Of a stretch of 64,000 nucleotides of DNA, positions 27,204 to 35,590 are shown piece by piece. The stretch covers positions 62,001 to 126,000 of the forward strand of contig NZ_VTGX01000004.1 of assembly GCF_009729095.1 (NCBI RefSeq), read 5' to 3'. The translations under genes and the position numbers were made by a program. This DNA is from Mycolicibacterium sp. CBMA 247 (GTDB lineage Bacteria; Actinomycetota; Actinomycetes; Mycobacteriales; Mycobacteriaceae). Below the pieces are notes generated by a model. That model saw nothing but the letters and a program-made list of their open reading frames with translations. It made no database searches and was not told the DNA's origin. The first letter of the stretch is position 1, and every line of letters begins with the position of its first letter.

Positions 27204-27674
27204 ATGAGTGTCACACCGATCCCGCAGGGCTACACCAGCCTGACCCCGTTCATCTGCGTCGACGGCGCTGCCGAGGCGATCGCGTTCTACCAGAACGTGT
27301 TCGGCGCCACGGTTGTCGAGCGGATGGACGGCACCAACGGCACCGTCGCACACGCCGAGCTGGATTTCGGCAACGGCAGGTTGCAACTCGGAGACCCACA
27401 GGAGGCCTATCAGATCGCCGCTCCCACGCCAGGGGCCGCTGCCACCTATTCGATCGGGCTGTACTGCGCCGATGTCGACGACGTGGTAGCCCGCGCCGCG
27501 AAGGCCGGGGCGACGATCCGTGAGCCCGCGCAGACGTTCGTCACGGGCGATCGGTTCGCGTCCGTCCTCGACCCGTTCGGTCTGCGGTGGACCGTGATGA
27601 CGCGCGTCGAGAACCTCACGCCGGCCGAACGCGAACGCCGCGTCGCCGAATGGGCGGCCACTGCCGGGGGTTAA
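27204..27674 (+). CDS. VOC-family (PhnB/glyoxalase-like) protein
   Basis: 156-aa vicinal-oxygen-chelate protein. It has the paired beta-alpha-beta-beta-beta modules with PFICVDGAAEAIAFYQNVFG at the start and SVLDPFGLRWTVMTRV at the end, the PhnB-like branch. A His/Glu metal set is suggested by TVAHAELDF. The final 20 residues are a charged helix (ERERRVAEWA). It lies ten bases before the HIT gene and is divergent from the AraC regulator. Substrate unknown. Confidence 0.85.
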   Translation: MSVTPIPQGYTSLTPFICVDGAAEAIAFYQNVFGATVVERMDGTNGTVAHAELDFGNGRLQLGDPQEAYQIAAPTPGAAATYSIGLYCADVDDVVARAAKAGATIREPAQTFVTGDRFASVLDPFGLRWTVMTRVENLTPAERERRVAEWAATAGG

Positions 27675-27683
27675 CGTGGCGGG

Positions 27684-28121
27684 ATGTCTTGTGTGTTCTG
27701 CGCCATCGTCGCCGGGGAAGCCCCCGCCATCCGTATCTACGAGGACGACGACTACCTGGGCATCCTGGATATCCGGCCGTTCACCCGGGGCCACACCCTG
27801 GTGATCCCGAAGCAGCACACCGTCGACCTGACCGACACCCCAGCCGAGACCGTGGCCGCGATGGCCGGCATCGGCCAGCGCATCGCGCGTGCAGCCCGGC
27901 AGTCCGGGCTGCACGCCGACGGCAACAACATCGTGATCAATGACGGTAAGGCCGCGTTCCAGAGCGTGTTCCACATCCACGTGCACGTGGTACCGCGCCA
28001 GACCGGAGACAAACTGTCCTTCGTCAAGGGCATGGTGGTGCGCCGTGACCCGGACCGTGAGAAGTCGGGGCGGCTGCTACGTGCGGCATTGGCAGAACTG
28101 GACGCGCCCGAGCACGATTGA
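27684..28121 (+). CDS. HIT-family nucleotide hydrolase/transferase
   Basis: Histidine-triad protein, 145 aa. N-terminal CVFCAIVAGEAPAIRIYED with CxxC, then the substrate-binding DIRPFTRGHTLVIPK and the triad HIHVHVVP with the catalytic His, in a usual HIT length. Members hydrolyse nucleoside phosphoramidates or dinucleotides; the exact substrate is not evident. Next gene starts four bases after the stop. It matches Rv1262c by position (from memory). Confidence 0.9.
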   Translation: MSCVFCAIVAGEAPAIRIYEDDDYLGILDIRPFTRGHTLVIPKQHTVDLTDTPAETVAAMAGIGQRIARAARQSGLHADGNNIVINDGKAAFQSVFHIHVHVVPRQTGDKLSFVKGMVVRRDPDREKSGRLLRAALAELDAPEHD

Positions 28122-28125
28122 GCCC

Positions 28126-28569
28126 ATGAGTGATCTCTCCCCCGTCGAGCGGGTGGGCCTCCGGTTGTTGCACATCCACGACCTGATCTACCAGAAGTCC
28201 AACGGCCTGATCGGGCGCCGCTTCCCCGGCTTACCGCCGAGCCTGCTGCTGCGCACCACGGGCGCAAAGACCGGCCAGCCCCGGATCAACGCGCTGAGCT
28301 ATGCCCGTGACGGCAAGAACTACCTGGTGGTCGCCTCGATGGGCGGCGCGCCCCGCTCACCGAGCTGGTATCACAACCTGAAAGCACATCCCCGCATCGA
28401 GATCAATGTCGGGACCAAGCGCCTCGGTGTCACGGCCAAGCCCGTGCTGCCCGATGATCCCGATTACCAGCGGCTGTGGAAGATCGTCAACGACAACAAC
28501 TCTCACCGCTACGCGGCATACCAGACGAAGACCACCCGACCGATCCCGATCGTGGTGCTCACCCCTTAG
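28126..28569 (+). CDS. Deazaflavin (F420)-dependent nitroreductase/quinone reductase family protein
   Basis: 147-aa member of the Ddn-like family of F420H2-dependent reductases of actinobacteria. Seen: an N-terminal helix, LLLRTTGAKTGQPRINALSY, YLVVASMGG, and SWYHNLKAHPRIEINVG, the family hallmark where the deazaflavin phosphate and ring bind. The start ATG lies four bases beyond the HIT stop. Convergent with the LLM oxidoreductase, the two stops overlapping by four bases. Corresponds to Rv1261c by position (from memory); substrate unknown. Confidence 0.88.
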   Translation: MSDLSPVERVGLRLLHIHDLIYQKSNGLIGRRFPGLPPSLLLRTTGAKTGQPRINALSYARDGKNYLVVASMGGAPRSPSWYHNLKAHPRIEINVGTKRLGVTAKPVLPDDPDYQRLWKIVNDNNSHRYAAYQTKTTRPIPIVVLTP

Positions 28570-29615
28570 AACAGTTCTTTGGCCAACAGCTCCAGCGTGG
28601 TGTCACGCGCCGTCGCGGTGGCCGGGTCGGCGCCGCGACGGGCCGAGGCCACCGGGTTGACCATGACCTCGTCGACATCAAACTCCTCGGCGAGCGCCCG
28701 GACCTGCTCGGCCGCCTCGACGGGCGAGCCCACCACGGCACGGCGCAGCCCCGACGCCACCACGGCCTCGGCCTGCGGGGTCATCGTCGTTGCCTCGGCA
28801 TCCTCGACCAGGTCCAGCGGCCCGAGTGGCTGACCGGTGCGCAACCGGCCCATCATCTGCAGCTGCGGCAGCAGCAGCGCCTTGGCCTCCTCGCTGGTCT
28901 CTGCCACCGACGCGTTGACGGTCAGGAAGGTCACCGGCTCGGCTGCGAGATCACTGGGCTGGAACTCGTCACGGTAGACCGCCAGCGCCTCGGCAGTGCC
29001 CTGCCCGGAGAAATGGTGGGCGAACACGTACGGCAACCCCTTGGCCGCGGCCAGGTGTGCCGAGTACATCGACGAACCGAGCAGCCACATCCGTGGTTCG
29101 GTGACCGCGGCGGGCGTCGCCTTGAGCAGGTAGTTCTCCCGCAGCAGGTCCCTCGGCAACGGCACCCGCACCCCGCGCGCACCCATGAGCGCCACCACAT
29201 CGTCGAGGTACTGCGGGAACGCCTCGATATCGCGATCGTCGCGTCCGGCAGCACCGCGCAAGGCCAGCGAGGTAACCGGATCCGAGCCCGGGGCCCGGCC
29301 GATACCGAGATCGATGCGGCCGGGGTGGGCGGCCTCGAGCAGCGCGAACTGCTCGGCCACTGCCAGCGGCGCATGGTTGGGCAACATCACCCCGCCCGAA
29401 CCCAGCCGCAACTGCGACGTGTGTGCGGCCAGATGCGCGATCAGCACCGGCGGGCTGGTGGCAGCCACCGCGGGCATGTTGTGGTGCTCGGCGATCCAGT
29501 ACCGGGTGTATCCCAGCCGGTCGGCGGTCTGCGCCAGGTGAGTCGTGGCCGTCAGGGCATCGGCGGTGGACTGATCGGTACGCACCGGGACGAGGTCGAG
29601 GACAGAGAGCCGCAT
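28566..29615 (-). CDS. LLM-class flavin-dependent oxidoreductase
   Basis: Luciferase-like monooxygenase, 349 aa, TIM-barrel. N-terminal MRLSVLDLVPV, then YTRYWIAEHHNM, LRLGSGGVMLPNHAPL and AHPGRIDLGIGRAPG, the signature of the FMN-dependent LLM branch that is close to alkanal monooxygenases. The cofactor is probably FMN rather than F420, but sequence alone does not settle it. Followed on the same strand by the upstream udgB gene at 13 bases, so the two may be co-transcribed. Confidence 0.88.
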   Translation of the reverse strand: MRLSVLDLVPVRTDQSTADALTATTHLAQTADRLGYTRYWIAEHHNMPAVAATSPPVLIAHLAAHTSQLRLGSGGVMLPNHAPLAVAEQFALLEAAHPGRIDLGIGRAPGSDPVTSLALRGAAGRDDRDIEAFPQYLDDVVALMGARGVRVPLPRDLLRENYLLKATPAAVTEPRMWLLGSSMYSAHLAAAKGLPYVFAHHFSGQGTAEALAVYRDEFQPSDLAAEPVTFLTVNASVAETSEEAKALLLPQLQMMGRLRTGQPLGPLDLVEDAEATTMTPQAEAVVASGLRRAVVGSPVEAAEQVRALAEEFDVDEVMVNPVASARRGADPATATARDTTLELLAKELF

Positions 29616-29628
29616 GACAGCGTCAACG

Positions 29629-30489
29629 TCACGAGCCGTCCGGTTCGTTCCCGCCCGCCTCGGCCACCAGGTGCTTGGCAGTGGTGAAGATGTCGTCGAG
29701 CATGGCCTCGGTGAGCCGGCCGGTGAAGGTGTTCTGCTGGCTGGGGTGGAAGCAGCCGAGCAGTGTGACCGGGCCGAACGCCGAGGTCAGCGTCGCCGTC
29801 GCACCGTGACCGAACTTCGGGGCTGGTTTGGGACGAGCTGTGCCCGATCCCAAGATCAATTCCAGGGCGGCCCGCCATGCGAACCCACCCAACGCGATGA
29901 CCACGTGCACCGACGGCCCGACCAGTCGCCATTCAGCGTGCAGCCACGGCGCGCAGGTGGCCCGCTCGGCCGGGGTGGGCGCATTGGCCGGCGGGGCACA
30001 CCGCACCGCCCCGGCCATCCGGGTACCGATCAGCTGCATGCCATCGGCGGCGTCGACGCAGAGCGCCTGATTGGCCAGCCCGGCGCGGTGCAGCGCGGCG
30101 AGCAGGAAATCCCCGGAACGGTCCCCGGTGAACACCCGCCCGGTGCGGTTGGCGCCATGGGCGGCCGGGGCCAGCCCGACGATCATGATGCCGGGCTGGA
30201 CCGAACCGAATCCGGTTGCCGGTCTGCCCCAATACGGCTGATCGGCAAAGGATTTCCGCTTGGCCACCGCCACCTCTTCGCGCCAGGCGACCAGCCGCGG
30301 GCAGGCCCGGCACACCGAGATCAGCGCGTCGAGCTCGTCCATCGTGGCGGCCCGGGCAGCCAGCCGCCGCACCTGAGCGGCCGTCTTGGCCACCGGCGTC
30401 GTCGCATCCGCCAGATCGCCGGGCCAGCCCGAACCGGGGGGCACCGGCGAGGTGAACAATTCCCCGGTTCTGGGATGAGCCAGTTCCAT
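29629..30489 (-). CDS. udgB: Type-5 uracil-DNA glycosylase UdgB
   Basis: Iron-sulphur uracil-DNA glycosylase, 286 aa. The four cluster Cys appear as C60-x2-C63 (SVCRACPRL) and C164...C179 (RCAPPANAP, ATCAPWL). The active-site motifs are GLAPAAHGANRTGRVFTGD and HPSQQNTFTG. Family 5 enzymes remove uracil, hypoxanthine and ethenocytosine. The frame extends to 30582, but that overlaps the divergent efflux gene; ATG 30489 is the natural start. Corresponds to Rv1259 (from memory). Confidence 0.92.
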   Translation of the reverse strand: MELAHPRTGELFTSPVPPGSGWPGDLADATTPVAKTAAQVRRLAARAATMDELDALISVCRACPRLVAWREEVAVAKRKSFADQPYWGRPATGFGSVQPGIMIVGLAPAAHGANRTGRVFTGDRSGDFLLAALHRAGLANQALCVDAADGMQLIGTRMAGAVRCAPPANAPTPAERATCAPWLHAEWRLVGPSVHVVIALGGFAWRAALELILGSGTARPKPAPKFGHGATATLTSAFGPVTLLGCFHPSQQNTFTGRLTEAMLDDIFTTAKHLVAEAGGNEPDGS

Positions 30490-30557
30490 CACCTCACTGT
30501 GCCGGAAATTCCGTCGCGGCGGGTGCGGGCACGCTGTTAGATTCGGCCGCATACCCC

Positions 30558-31778
30558 ATGACCAACTCCAGGCGCGGCCCACTCCTGCTGATCCTGTTCG
30601 CCGCCCTGATGGCCGGCGCAGGCAACGGCATCACCATCGTCGCGTTCCCGTGGTTGGTATTGCAGCGCAACGGATCCGCGCTCGACGCATCGATCGTCGC
30701 GATGGCCGGGACGCTGCCGCTGTTGGTCGCCACGCTGATCGCCGGGGCCGCGGTCGACTACCTGGGCCGCCGGCGGGTCTCGATGATCTCGGATCTGCTC
30801 TCGGCACTGTCGGTCGCCGCGGTTCCGGTGCTGGCCCTGATGTTCGGGGTGGACGCGGTGAATGTCGTGGTGCTTGCGGCCCTGGCCGCGTTGGGGGCAT
30901 TCTTCGATCCGGCCGGATTGACCGCACGCGAGACCATGTTGCCCGAGGCCGCGGGCCGCGCGGGTTGGACGCTGGACCACGCCAACAGCGTGTACGAAGC
31001 GGTGTTCAACCTGGCCTACATCGTCGGTCCGGGTATCGGCGGCCTGCTGATCGCCACCGTCGGCGGGATCAACACCATGTGGGTGACGGCCGGGGCGTTC
31101 TGCTGCTCGATCCTGGCCATCTCGGTGCTGCGGCTGGAAGGTGCCGGCACGCCGGACCGCTCGGCGCTGACCGAGGGTGTGTTGGCGGGCATCGTCGAGG
31201 GGCTGCGATTCGTCTGGCACACACCGGTTCTGCGCACCCTGGCCATCGTCGATCTGGTGGCCACCGGCCTGTACATGCCGATGGAAAGCGTGCTGTTCCC
31301 GAAGTACTTCACCGACCGCAACGAGCCCGCCGAACTGGGTTGGGTGTTGATGGCGCTGAGCATCGGCGGCCTGCTGGGTGCGCTCGGTTACGCGGTGCTG
31401 TCGAAGTACATGAGCCGACGGGCCACCATGCTGACCGCGGTGCTCACCCTCGGGGTGGCGATGACGGTCATCGCGTTCCTGCCGCCGCTGCCGGTGATCC
31501 TGGTGCTGTGCGCGGTCGTCGGCCTGGTCTACGGGCCGATCGCGCCGATCTACAACTACGTCATGCAGACCACCGCACCGAAGCATCTGCGCGGCCGGGT
31601 GGTCGGGGTGATGGGTTCACTGGCCTACGCCGCGGGCCCGCTGGGCCTGATCCTGGCCGGGCCGTTGGCCGACGCCGCCGGGCTGCACGCGACGTTTTTG
31701 GCCCTGTCCCTGCCGATGCTGCTGCTCGGGCTGGTCGCAGTCACGCTGCCGGCGCTGCGCGCCCTGGACCGCCCGTGA
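30558..31778 (+). CDS. tap: MFS multidrug efflux transporter Tap
   Basis: Major facilitator, 406 aa, twelve predicted helices. Seen: GNGITIVAFPWLVLQRNGSA in helix 1, the loop AAVDYLGRRRVSM between helices 2 and 3 matching motif A, and FFDPAGLTARETMLPE. The sequence is of the Tap (tetracycline/aminoglycoside efflux) branch known from M. fortuitum and Rv1258c, which WhiB7 induces; here the site TTAGAT 16 bases before the ATG could be a -10, giving a very short leader. Start ATG follows the family N-terminus. Divergent from udgB. Confidence 0.88.
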   Translation: MTNSRRGPLLLILFAALMAGAGNGITIVAFPWLVLQRNGSALDASIVAMAGTLPLLVATLIAGAAVDYLGRRRVSMISDLLSALSVAAVPVLALMFGVDAVNVVVLAALAALGAFFDPAGLTARETMLPEAAGRAGWTLDHANSVYEAVFNLAYIVGPGIGGLLIATVGGINTMWVTAGAFCCSILAISVLRLEGAGTPDRSALTEGVLAGIVEGLRFVWHTPVLRTLAIVDLVATGLYMPMESVLFPKYFTDRNEPAELGWVLMALSIGGLLGALGYAVLSKYMSRRATMLTAVLTLGVAMTVIAFLPPLPVILVLCAVVGLVYGPIAPIYNYVMQTTAPKHLRGRVVGVMGSLAYAAGPLGLILAGPLADAAGLHATFLALSLPMLLLGLVAVTLPALRALDRP

Positions 31779-31986
31779 CGGTGATCTGCGGCGCGGCAAA
31801 GACTTTCGCCAACGACCCCGTTCGGCGACTTTCCGGTGGCCGCCCACCCTGGAGGCGATCTTCGGCCTCGGCGAGTTGTTCCTGTTGCGCCAGGCCCAGC
31901 CGCTGGAGAGCGGGCCCGTCACCTTGAAACTGACCACGTCCGCCGAGGCCAACCACCTGGTCGGTGCGGCAATTCGCCCACCCTAG
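31779..31986 (+). other. Gene-end-like reading frame without a start
   Basis: In one plus-strand frame the segment ends in a plausible C-terminus (TLEAIFGLGELFLLRQAQPL then VTLKLTTSAEANHLVGAAIR) and a TAG at 31984-31986, but no start codon lies near it and it continues back into tap. It may be a remnant of a lost gene or a chance open frame. Confidence 0.25.
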
Positions 31987-32000
31987 GAGCGCCCTCCTAG
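31983..32000 (+). promoter_or_regulatory. 7-bp hairpin in front of the FAD-linked oxidase
   Basis: CTAGGAG and CTCCTAG form a perfect 7-bp stem with a 4-nt loop, nine bases before the GTG start. The left arm contains AGGAG, so the only Shine-Dalgarno-like sequence is inside the stem; alternatively the palindrome is a protein-binding site. Confidence 0.4.
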
Positions 32001-32009
32001 CATTTAAGC

Positions 32010-33377
32010 GTGAACGCCACCGCGCTGCCGACTCTGATCAGCGAACTCCCCGAGGGTGTCGTGGTCACCGACCCCGACATCCTGGCCTCCTACCGCCAGG
32101 ACCGGGCCGCCGATCCGGGTGCGGGAACACCCCTGGCGGTGGTCCGGCCCACCCGCACCGAGGAAGTCCAGACCGTGCTGCGCTGGGCCAGCGCGCACCG
32201 GGTGGCCGTGGTGCCCCGCGGCGCGGGCACCGGGTTGTCCGGCGGCGCGACGGCGCTCGACGGCGGGATCGTGTTGTCCACCGAGAAGATGCGCGACATC
32301 ACGGTCGACCCGGTCACCCGTGTCGCCGTCGTGCAGCCCGGCCTGCTCAACGCCGAGGTGAAGAAAGCCGTTGCCGCACACGGACTGTGGTACCCACCCG
32401 ACCCGTCGTCGTTTGAGATCTGCAGCATCGGCGGCAATGTCGCCACCAACGCCGGCGGGCTGTGCTGCGTCAAGTACGGCGTGACCACCGACTATGTGCT
32501 CGGCCTGCAGGTGGTGCTCGCCGATGGCACCGCGGTGCGCCTGGGCGGTCCGCGGTTGAAAGACGTTGCGGGCCTCAGCCTGACCAAGCTGTTTGTCGGC
32601 AGCGAGGGCACCCTGGGGGTGGTCACCGAAGTGACGCTGCGGTTGCTGCCGCCCCAACACGCGCCGTGCACCGTGGTGGCCACGTTCGACTCGGTAGAGG
32701 CGGCCGCGGGTGCCGTCGTGAAGATCACCGGCAAGATCCGGCCGTCCATGCTGGAGTTCATGGACTCGGTGGCGATCAACGCCGTCGAGGACAAGCTCAA
32801 GATGGGCCTCGACCGTAACGCCGCGGCGATGATGGTGGCCGCCTCCGATGATCGTGGGGCCGCGGGTGCCGACGACGCCGCCTTCATGGCCGAGGTGTTC
32901 ACCGAATGTGGTGCCACCGAGGTGTTTTCCACCTCCGACCCGGATGAGGGCGAAGCGTTCGTGGCGGCCCGCCGCTTCGCCATCCCGGCGGTGGAGGCCA
33001 AGGGCACACTGCTACTGGAAGACGTCGGGGTGCCGCTGCCCGCGCTGGCCGAACTGGTCAGCGGAGTAGCCGAGATCGCGGCCCGACGGCAGCTGCTGAT
33101 CTCGGTGATCGCCCATGCCGGCGACGGCAACACCCACCCGCTGATCGTGTTCGACCCGGCCGACGGCGACGAGGCGCAGCGGGCCCAGCTCGCGTTCGGC
33201 GAGATCATGGATCTCGCCGTCGGTTTGGGCGGCACCATCACCGGCGAGCATGGTGTGGGCCGGCTGAAGCGGCCGTGGCTGGCCGGTCAGATCGGCCCGG
33301 ACGCCATGGAACTCAACCTGCGGATCAAGCATGCGCTGGACCCACAGAACATCCTCAATCCCGGCGCGGCGATCTAG
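32010..33377 (+). CDS. FAD-linked oxidase, glycolate/D-lactate dehydrogenase type (GlcD-like)
   Basis: 455-aa FAD-dependent 2-hydroxyacid dehydrogenase subunit of the VAO family. The FAD-binding PCMH domain holds VVPRGAGTGLSGGATALDGG (about 70-89) and SIGGNVATNAGG; the C-terminal cap has HAGDGNTHPLI, TGEHGVG and ALDPQNILNPG. It fits a glycolate or D-lactate dehydrogenase; no iron-sulphur partner subunit is nearby. The GTG start is nine bases after a small hairpin. Corresponds to Rv1257c by position (from memory). Converges with the rhomboid gene. Confidence 0.9.
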   Translation: MNATALPTLISELPEGVVVTDPDILASYRQDRAADPGAGTPLAVVRPTRTEEVQTVLRWASAHRVAVVPRGAGTGLSGGATALDGGIVLSTEKMRDITVDPVTRVAVVQPGLLNAEVKKAVAAHGLWYPPDPSSFEICSIGGNVATNAGGLCCVKYGVTTDYVLGLQVVLADGTAVRLGGPRLKDVAGLSLTKLFVGSEGTLGVVTEVTLRLLPPQHAPCTVVATFDSVEAAAGAVVKITGKIRPSMLEFMDSVAINAVEDKLKMGLDRNAAAMMVAASDDRGAAGADDAAFMAEVFTECGATEVFSTSDPDEGEAFVAARRFAIPAVEAKGTLLLEDVGVPLPALAELVSGVAEIAARRQLLISVIAHAGDGNTHPLIVFDPADGDEAQRAQLAFGEIMDLAVGLGGTITGEHGVGRLKRPWLAGQIGPDAMELNLRIKHALDPQNILNPGAAI

Positions 33378-33384
33378 GCGCGTC

Positions 33385-34257
33385 TCAGCGCACGGCCACC
33401 AAGGCCAGCAGTTCGCTTGTGCGCCAGGCGATCAGCGCGGCGAACACCAACAGCACCGCCACCGAGACCCCGGCCTGGACGGCATTTCGACGCGCGCTCG
33501 GGGCATATACATAGGCCGCGGCGATCCCCGCACCGGTGATCAGGCCGCCGACGTGGCCCTGCCAGCTGATCGCCCCGGTCCCCAGTGCCGGCCCGGCGAA
33601 GGTGAATACCAGGTTGAGTACCACCACCGCGGCGATCCAGCGGACATCGAGGTTGAGCTTGCGGGCCACCACGAAGATCGCGCCGAACAACCCGAAGATC
33701 GCGCCCGAGGCACCGGCGGTCGGGGTGTCCAGGGGGGTGAGCAGGTAGACCAGGACAGAGCCGCCGAGCCCACTCAGGGCGTACAGCGCCCCGAACCGCA
33801 GCCGGCCCAGCCAGGCCTCCAGCGGCGGCCCCACGACGTAGAGCGCCCACATGTTGAACAACAGGTGCGTGATCCCGTAGTGCAGGAACGCCGAAGTCAC
33901 CAGGCGGTAGTACTGGTCACCGAAGGCAATCCCGCGCGGCCACAGCGTGAGGTCGGTGGTCAGGTTTCCCAACGCCATCTGCAGCACGAACATCAGCACA
34001 TTCGCCGCGATGAGCGCGTAGGTGAGCACCGGAGTCCCGGTGCTCACCTTCCCGCCGAACTGGGTGCGCGGCGCCTGCACCGACTTGGCGCCTTGGTTGA
34101 CGCACTCCACACACTGATGGCCCACGGCCGCCGAGCGCATGCAGTCCGGGCAGATGGGGCGCTGGCAGCGCGTGCAACGCACATAGGTGGGACGGTCCGG
34201 ATGCCGGTAACACGTCGGCGTCTGGGCAGGTAGCTGCGGCGTGTCAGGGATGCTCAT
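33385..34257 (-). CDS. Rhomboid intramembrane serine protease with N-terminal zinc finger
   Basis: 290 aa. The cytoplasmic N-terminus contains a B-box-like zinc finger (CYRHPDRP, CTRCQRPICPDCMRS, HQCVECV). Six transmembrane helices follow with the rhomboid motifs: LLFNMWALYVVGPPLE, catalytic Ser in AGASGAIFGLFG, and catalytic His in SWQGHVGGLITG. It cleaves membrane-protein substrates within the bilayer; targets unknown. ATG 34257 chosen because it precedes the finger directly. Divergent from the P450 gene; stop lies eight bases after the stop of the convergent oxidase. Confidence 0.88.
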   Translation of the reverse strand: MSIPDTPQLPAQTPTCYRHPDRPTYVRCTRCQRPICPDCMRSAAVGHQCVECVNQGAKSVQAPRTQFGGKVSTGTPVLTYALIAANVLMFVLQMALGNLTTDLTLWPRGIAFGDQYYRLVTSAFLHYGITHLLFNMWALYVVGPPLEAWLGRLRFGALYALSGLGGSVLVYLLTPLDTPTAGASGAIFGLFGAIFVVARKLNLDVRWIAAVVVLNLVFTFAGPALGTGAISWQGHVGGLITGAGIAAAYVYAPSARRNAVQAGVSVAVLLVFAALIAWRTSELLALVAVR

Positions 34258-34333
34258 CACGCCCGAGCCTAATGTGGGCCGGTGGGTTGCCGAGGACAGC
34301 CCGGCCAACCCGCCATTGACACTGCACGGGTAG

Positions 34334-34353
34334 ATGTCGTAGCAATAAGACAT
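34334..34353. promoter_or_regulatory. Inverted repeat ATGTC-N10-GACAT at the cyp130 start
   Basis: Five-base arms (34334-34338 and 34349-34353) flank an A/T-leaning spacer; the second arm overlaps the ATG of the P450 gene. A TetR gene is two genes' width downstream in the same operon, so an autoregulatory operator is possible, but the arms are short. Confidence 0.3.
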
Positions 34354-35590
34354 GGCAGCGACTTTGTCTCACAGCCCCGCCCGGTTCGAACCCGCCGACG
34401 CGGATACCTGGCCCAACCCCTGGCCGATGTACGCCGCGCTGCGCGACCACGATCCGGTGCACCACGTGGTGCCCGACGAACATCCCGAACAGGACTACTA
34501 CGTACTGTCCCGGCACGCCGACATCTGGGCGGCCGCCCGTGACCACGAGACCTTCTCGTCGGCACAGGGCCTGACGGTCACGTACGGCGAGCTGGACATG
34601 ATCGGGCTGGCCGACAATCCGCCGTTCGTCATGCAGGACCCGCCGGTGCACACCGAGTTCCGCAAGCTGGTCTCCCGCGGGTTCACCCCACGGCAGGTGG
34701 AAGCCGTCGAGCCCACGGTGCGCGAGTTCGTCGTCGACCGGCTCGAGCGCCTGCGTGCCGACGGCGGCGGTGACATCGTCACGGAACTGTTCAAACCACT
34801 GCCCTCGATGGTCGTCGCGCACTACCTCGGGGTGCCCGAAGCCGACCGGGACCAGTTCGACGGCTGGACCGAAGCCATCGTCGCCGCCAATAGCTCGGCC
34901 GGCGGCATCACCGCGGCGATGGGCACCGCAGGCGCCGCGGTGGCCTCGATGATGGGCTACTTCTCCGAGCTCATCGAACGGCGCCGCCGCGAGCCCGGCG
35001 ACGACACCATCTCGCACCTGGTGGCTGCGGGCGTTGGGGCCGACGGCGACATCGCCGGTGCGCTGTCGATACTGGCCTTCACCTTCACCATGGTCACCGG
35101 CGGCAACGACACCACCACCGGAATGCTCGGCGGCGCAGTGCAACTGCTGCAGCAGCGGCCCGATCAGCGCCGGCTGTTGGTCGACGATCCCGAGCTGATC
35201 CCGGAAGCGGTCGACGAGTTCCTTCGGCTGACCTCCCCGGTGCAGGGCCTGGCCCGCACCACCACCCGCGATGTCACCATCGGCGACACCACCATCCCGG
35301 CCGGGCGCAAGACCCTGCTGCTATACGGCTCGGGCAATCGAGACGAGCGCGAATTCGGGGACAATGCAGCCGAACTCGATGTACGCCGGAATCCGCGCAA
35401 CATCCTGACCTTCAGCCACGGGGCGCACTTCTGCCTCGGCGCCGCAGCCGCGCGCATGCAATCTCGGGTGGCGCTGACCGAATTGCTCTCGCGCTACCCG
35501 GATTTCGAGGTCGATCTGGACTCCGTGGCGTGGGCCGGCGGCAGCTACGTGCGGCGGCCGCTGTCGGTGCCGTTCCGGGCAGGCACCTGA
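34352..35590 (+). CDS. cyp130: Cytochrome P450 CYP130 family
   Basis: Haem monooxygenase, 412 aa. I-helix oxygen-activating TGGNDTTTG, ExxR pair in EFLRLTSPVQGLAR (partial match ELI/EAVDEFLR), and the haem-binding loop FSHGAHFCLGAAAARMQ with the axial Cys. The N-terminus and overall pattern match mycobacterial CYP130 (Rv1256c, from memory). The next gene is a TetR regulator overlapping its stop by one base (TGATG), suggesting co-transcription and feedback control. No ferredoxin gene lies next to it. Physiological substrate unknown. Confidence 0.9.
   Translation: MAATLSHSPARFEPADADTWPNPWPMYAALRDHDPVHHVVPDEHPEQDYYVLSRHADIWAAARDHETFSSAQGLTVTYGELDMIGLADNPPFVMQDPPVHTEFRKLVSRGFTPRQVEAVEPTVREFVVDRLERLRADGGGDIVTELFKPLPSMVVAHYLGVPEADRDQFDGWTEAIVAANSSAGGITAAMGTAGAAVASMMGYFSELIERRRREPGDDTISHLVAAGVGADGDIAGALSILAFTFTMVTGGNDTTTGMLGGAVQLLQQRPDQRRLLVDDPELIPEAVDEFLRLTSPVQGLARTTTRDVTIGDTTIPAGRKTLLLYGSGNRDEREFGDNAAELDVRRNPRNILTFSHGAHFCLGAAAARMQSRVALTELLSRYPDFEVDLDSVAWAGGSYVRRPLSVPFRAGT

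Noticed and set aside
30490..30557. WhiB7-type promoter for tap
   Set aside because: A TTAGAT -10 is plausible, but the A/T-rich element required next to the -35 is not convincing.
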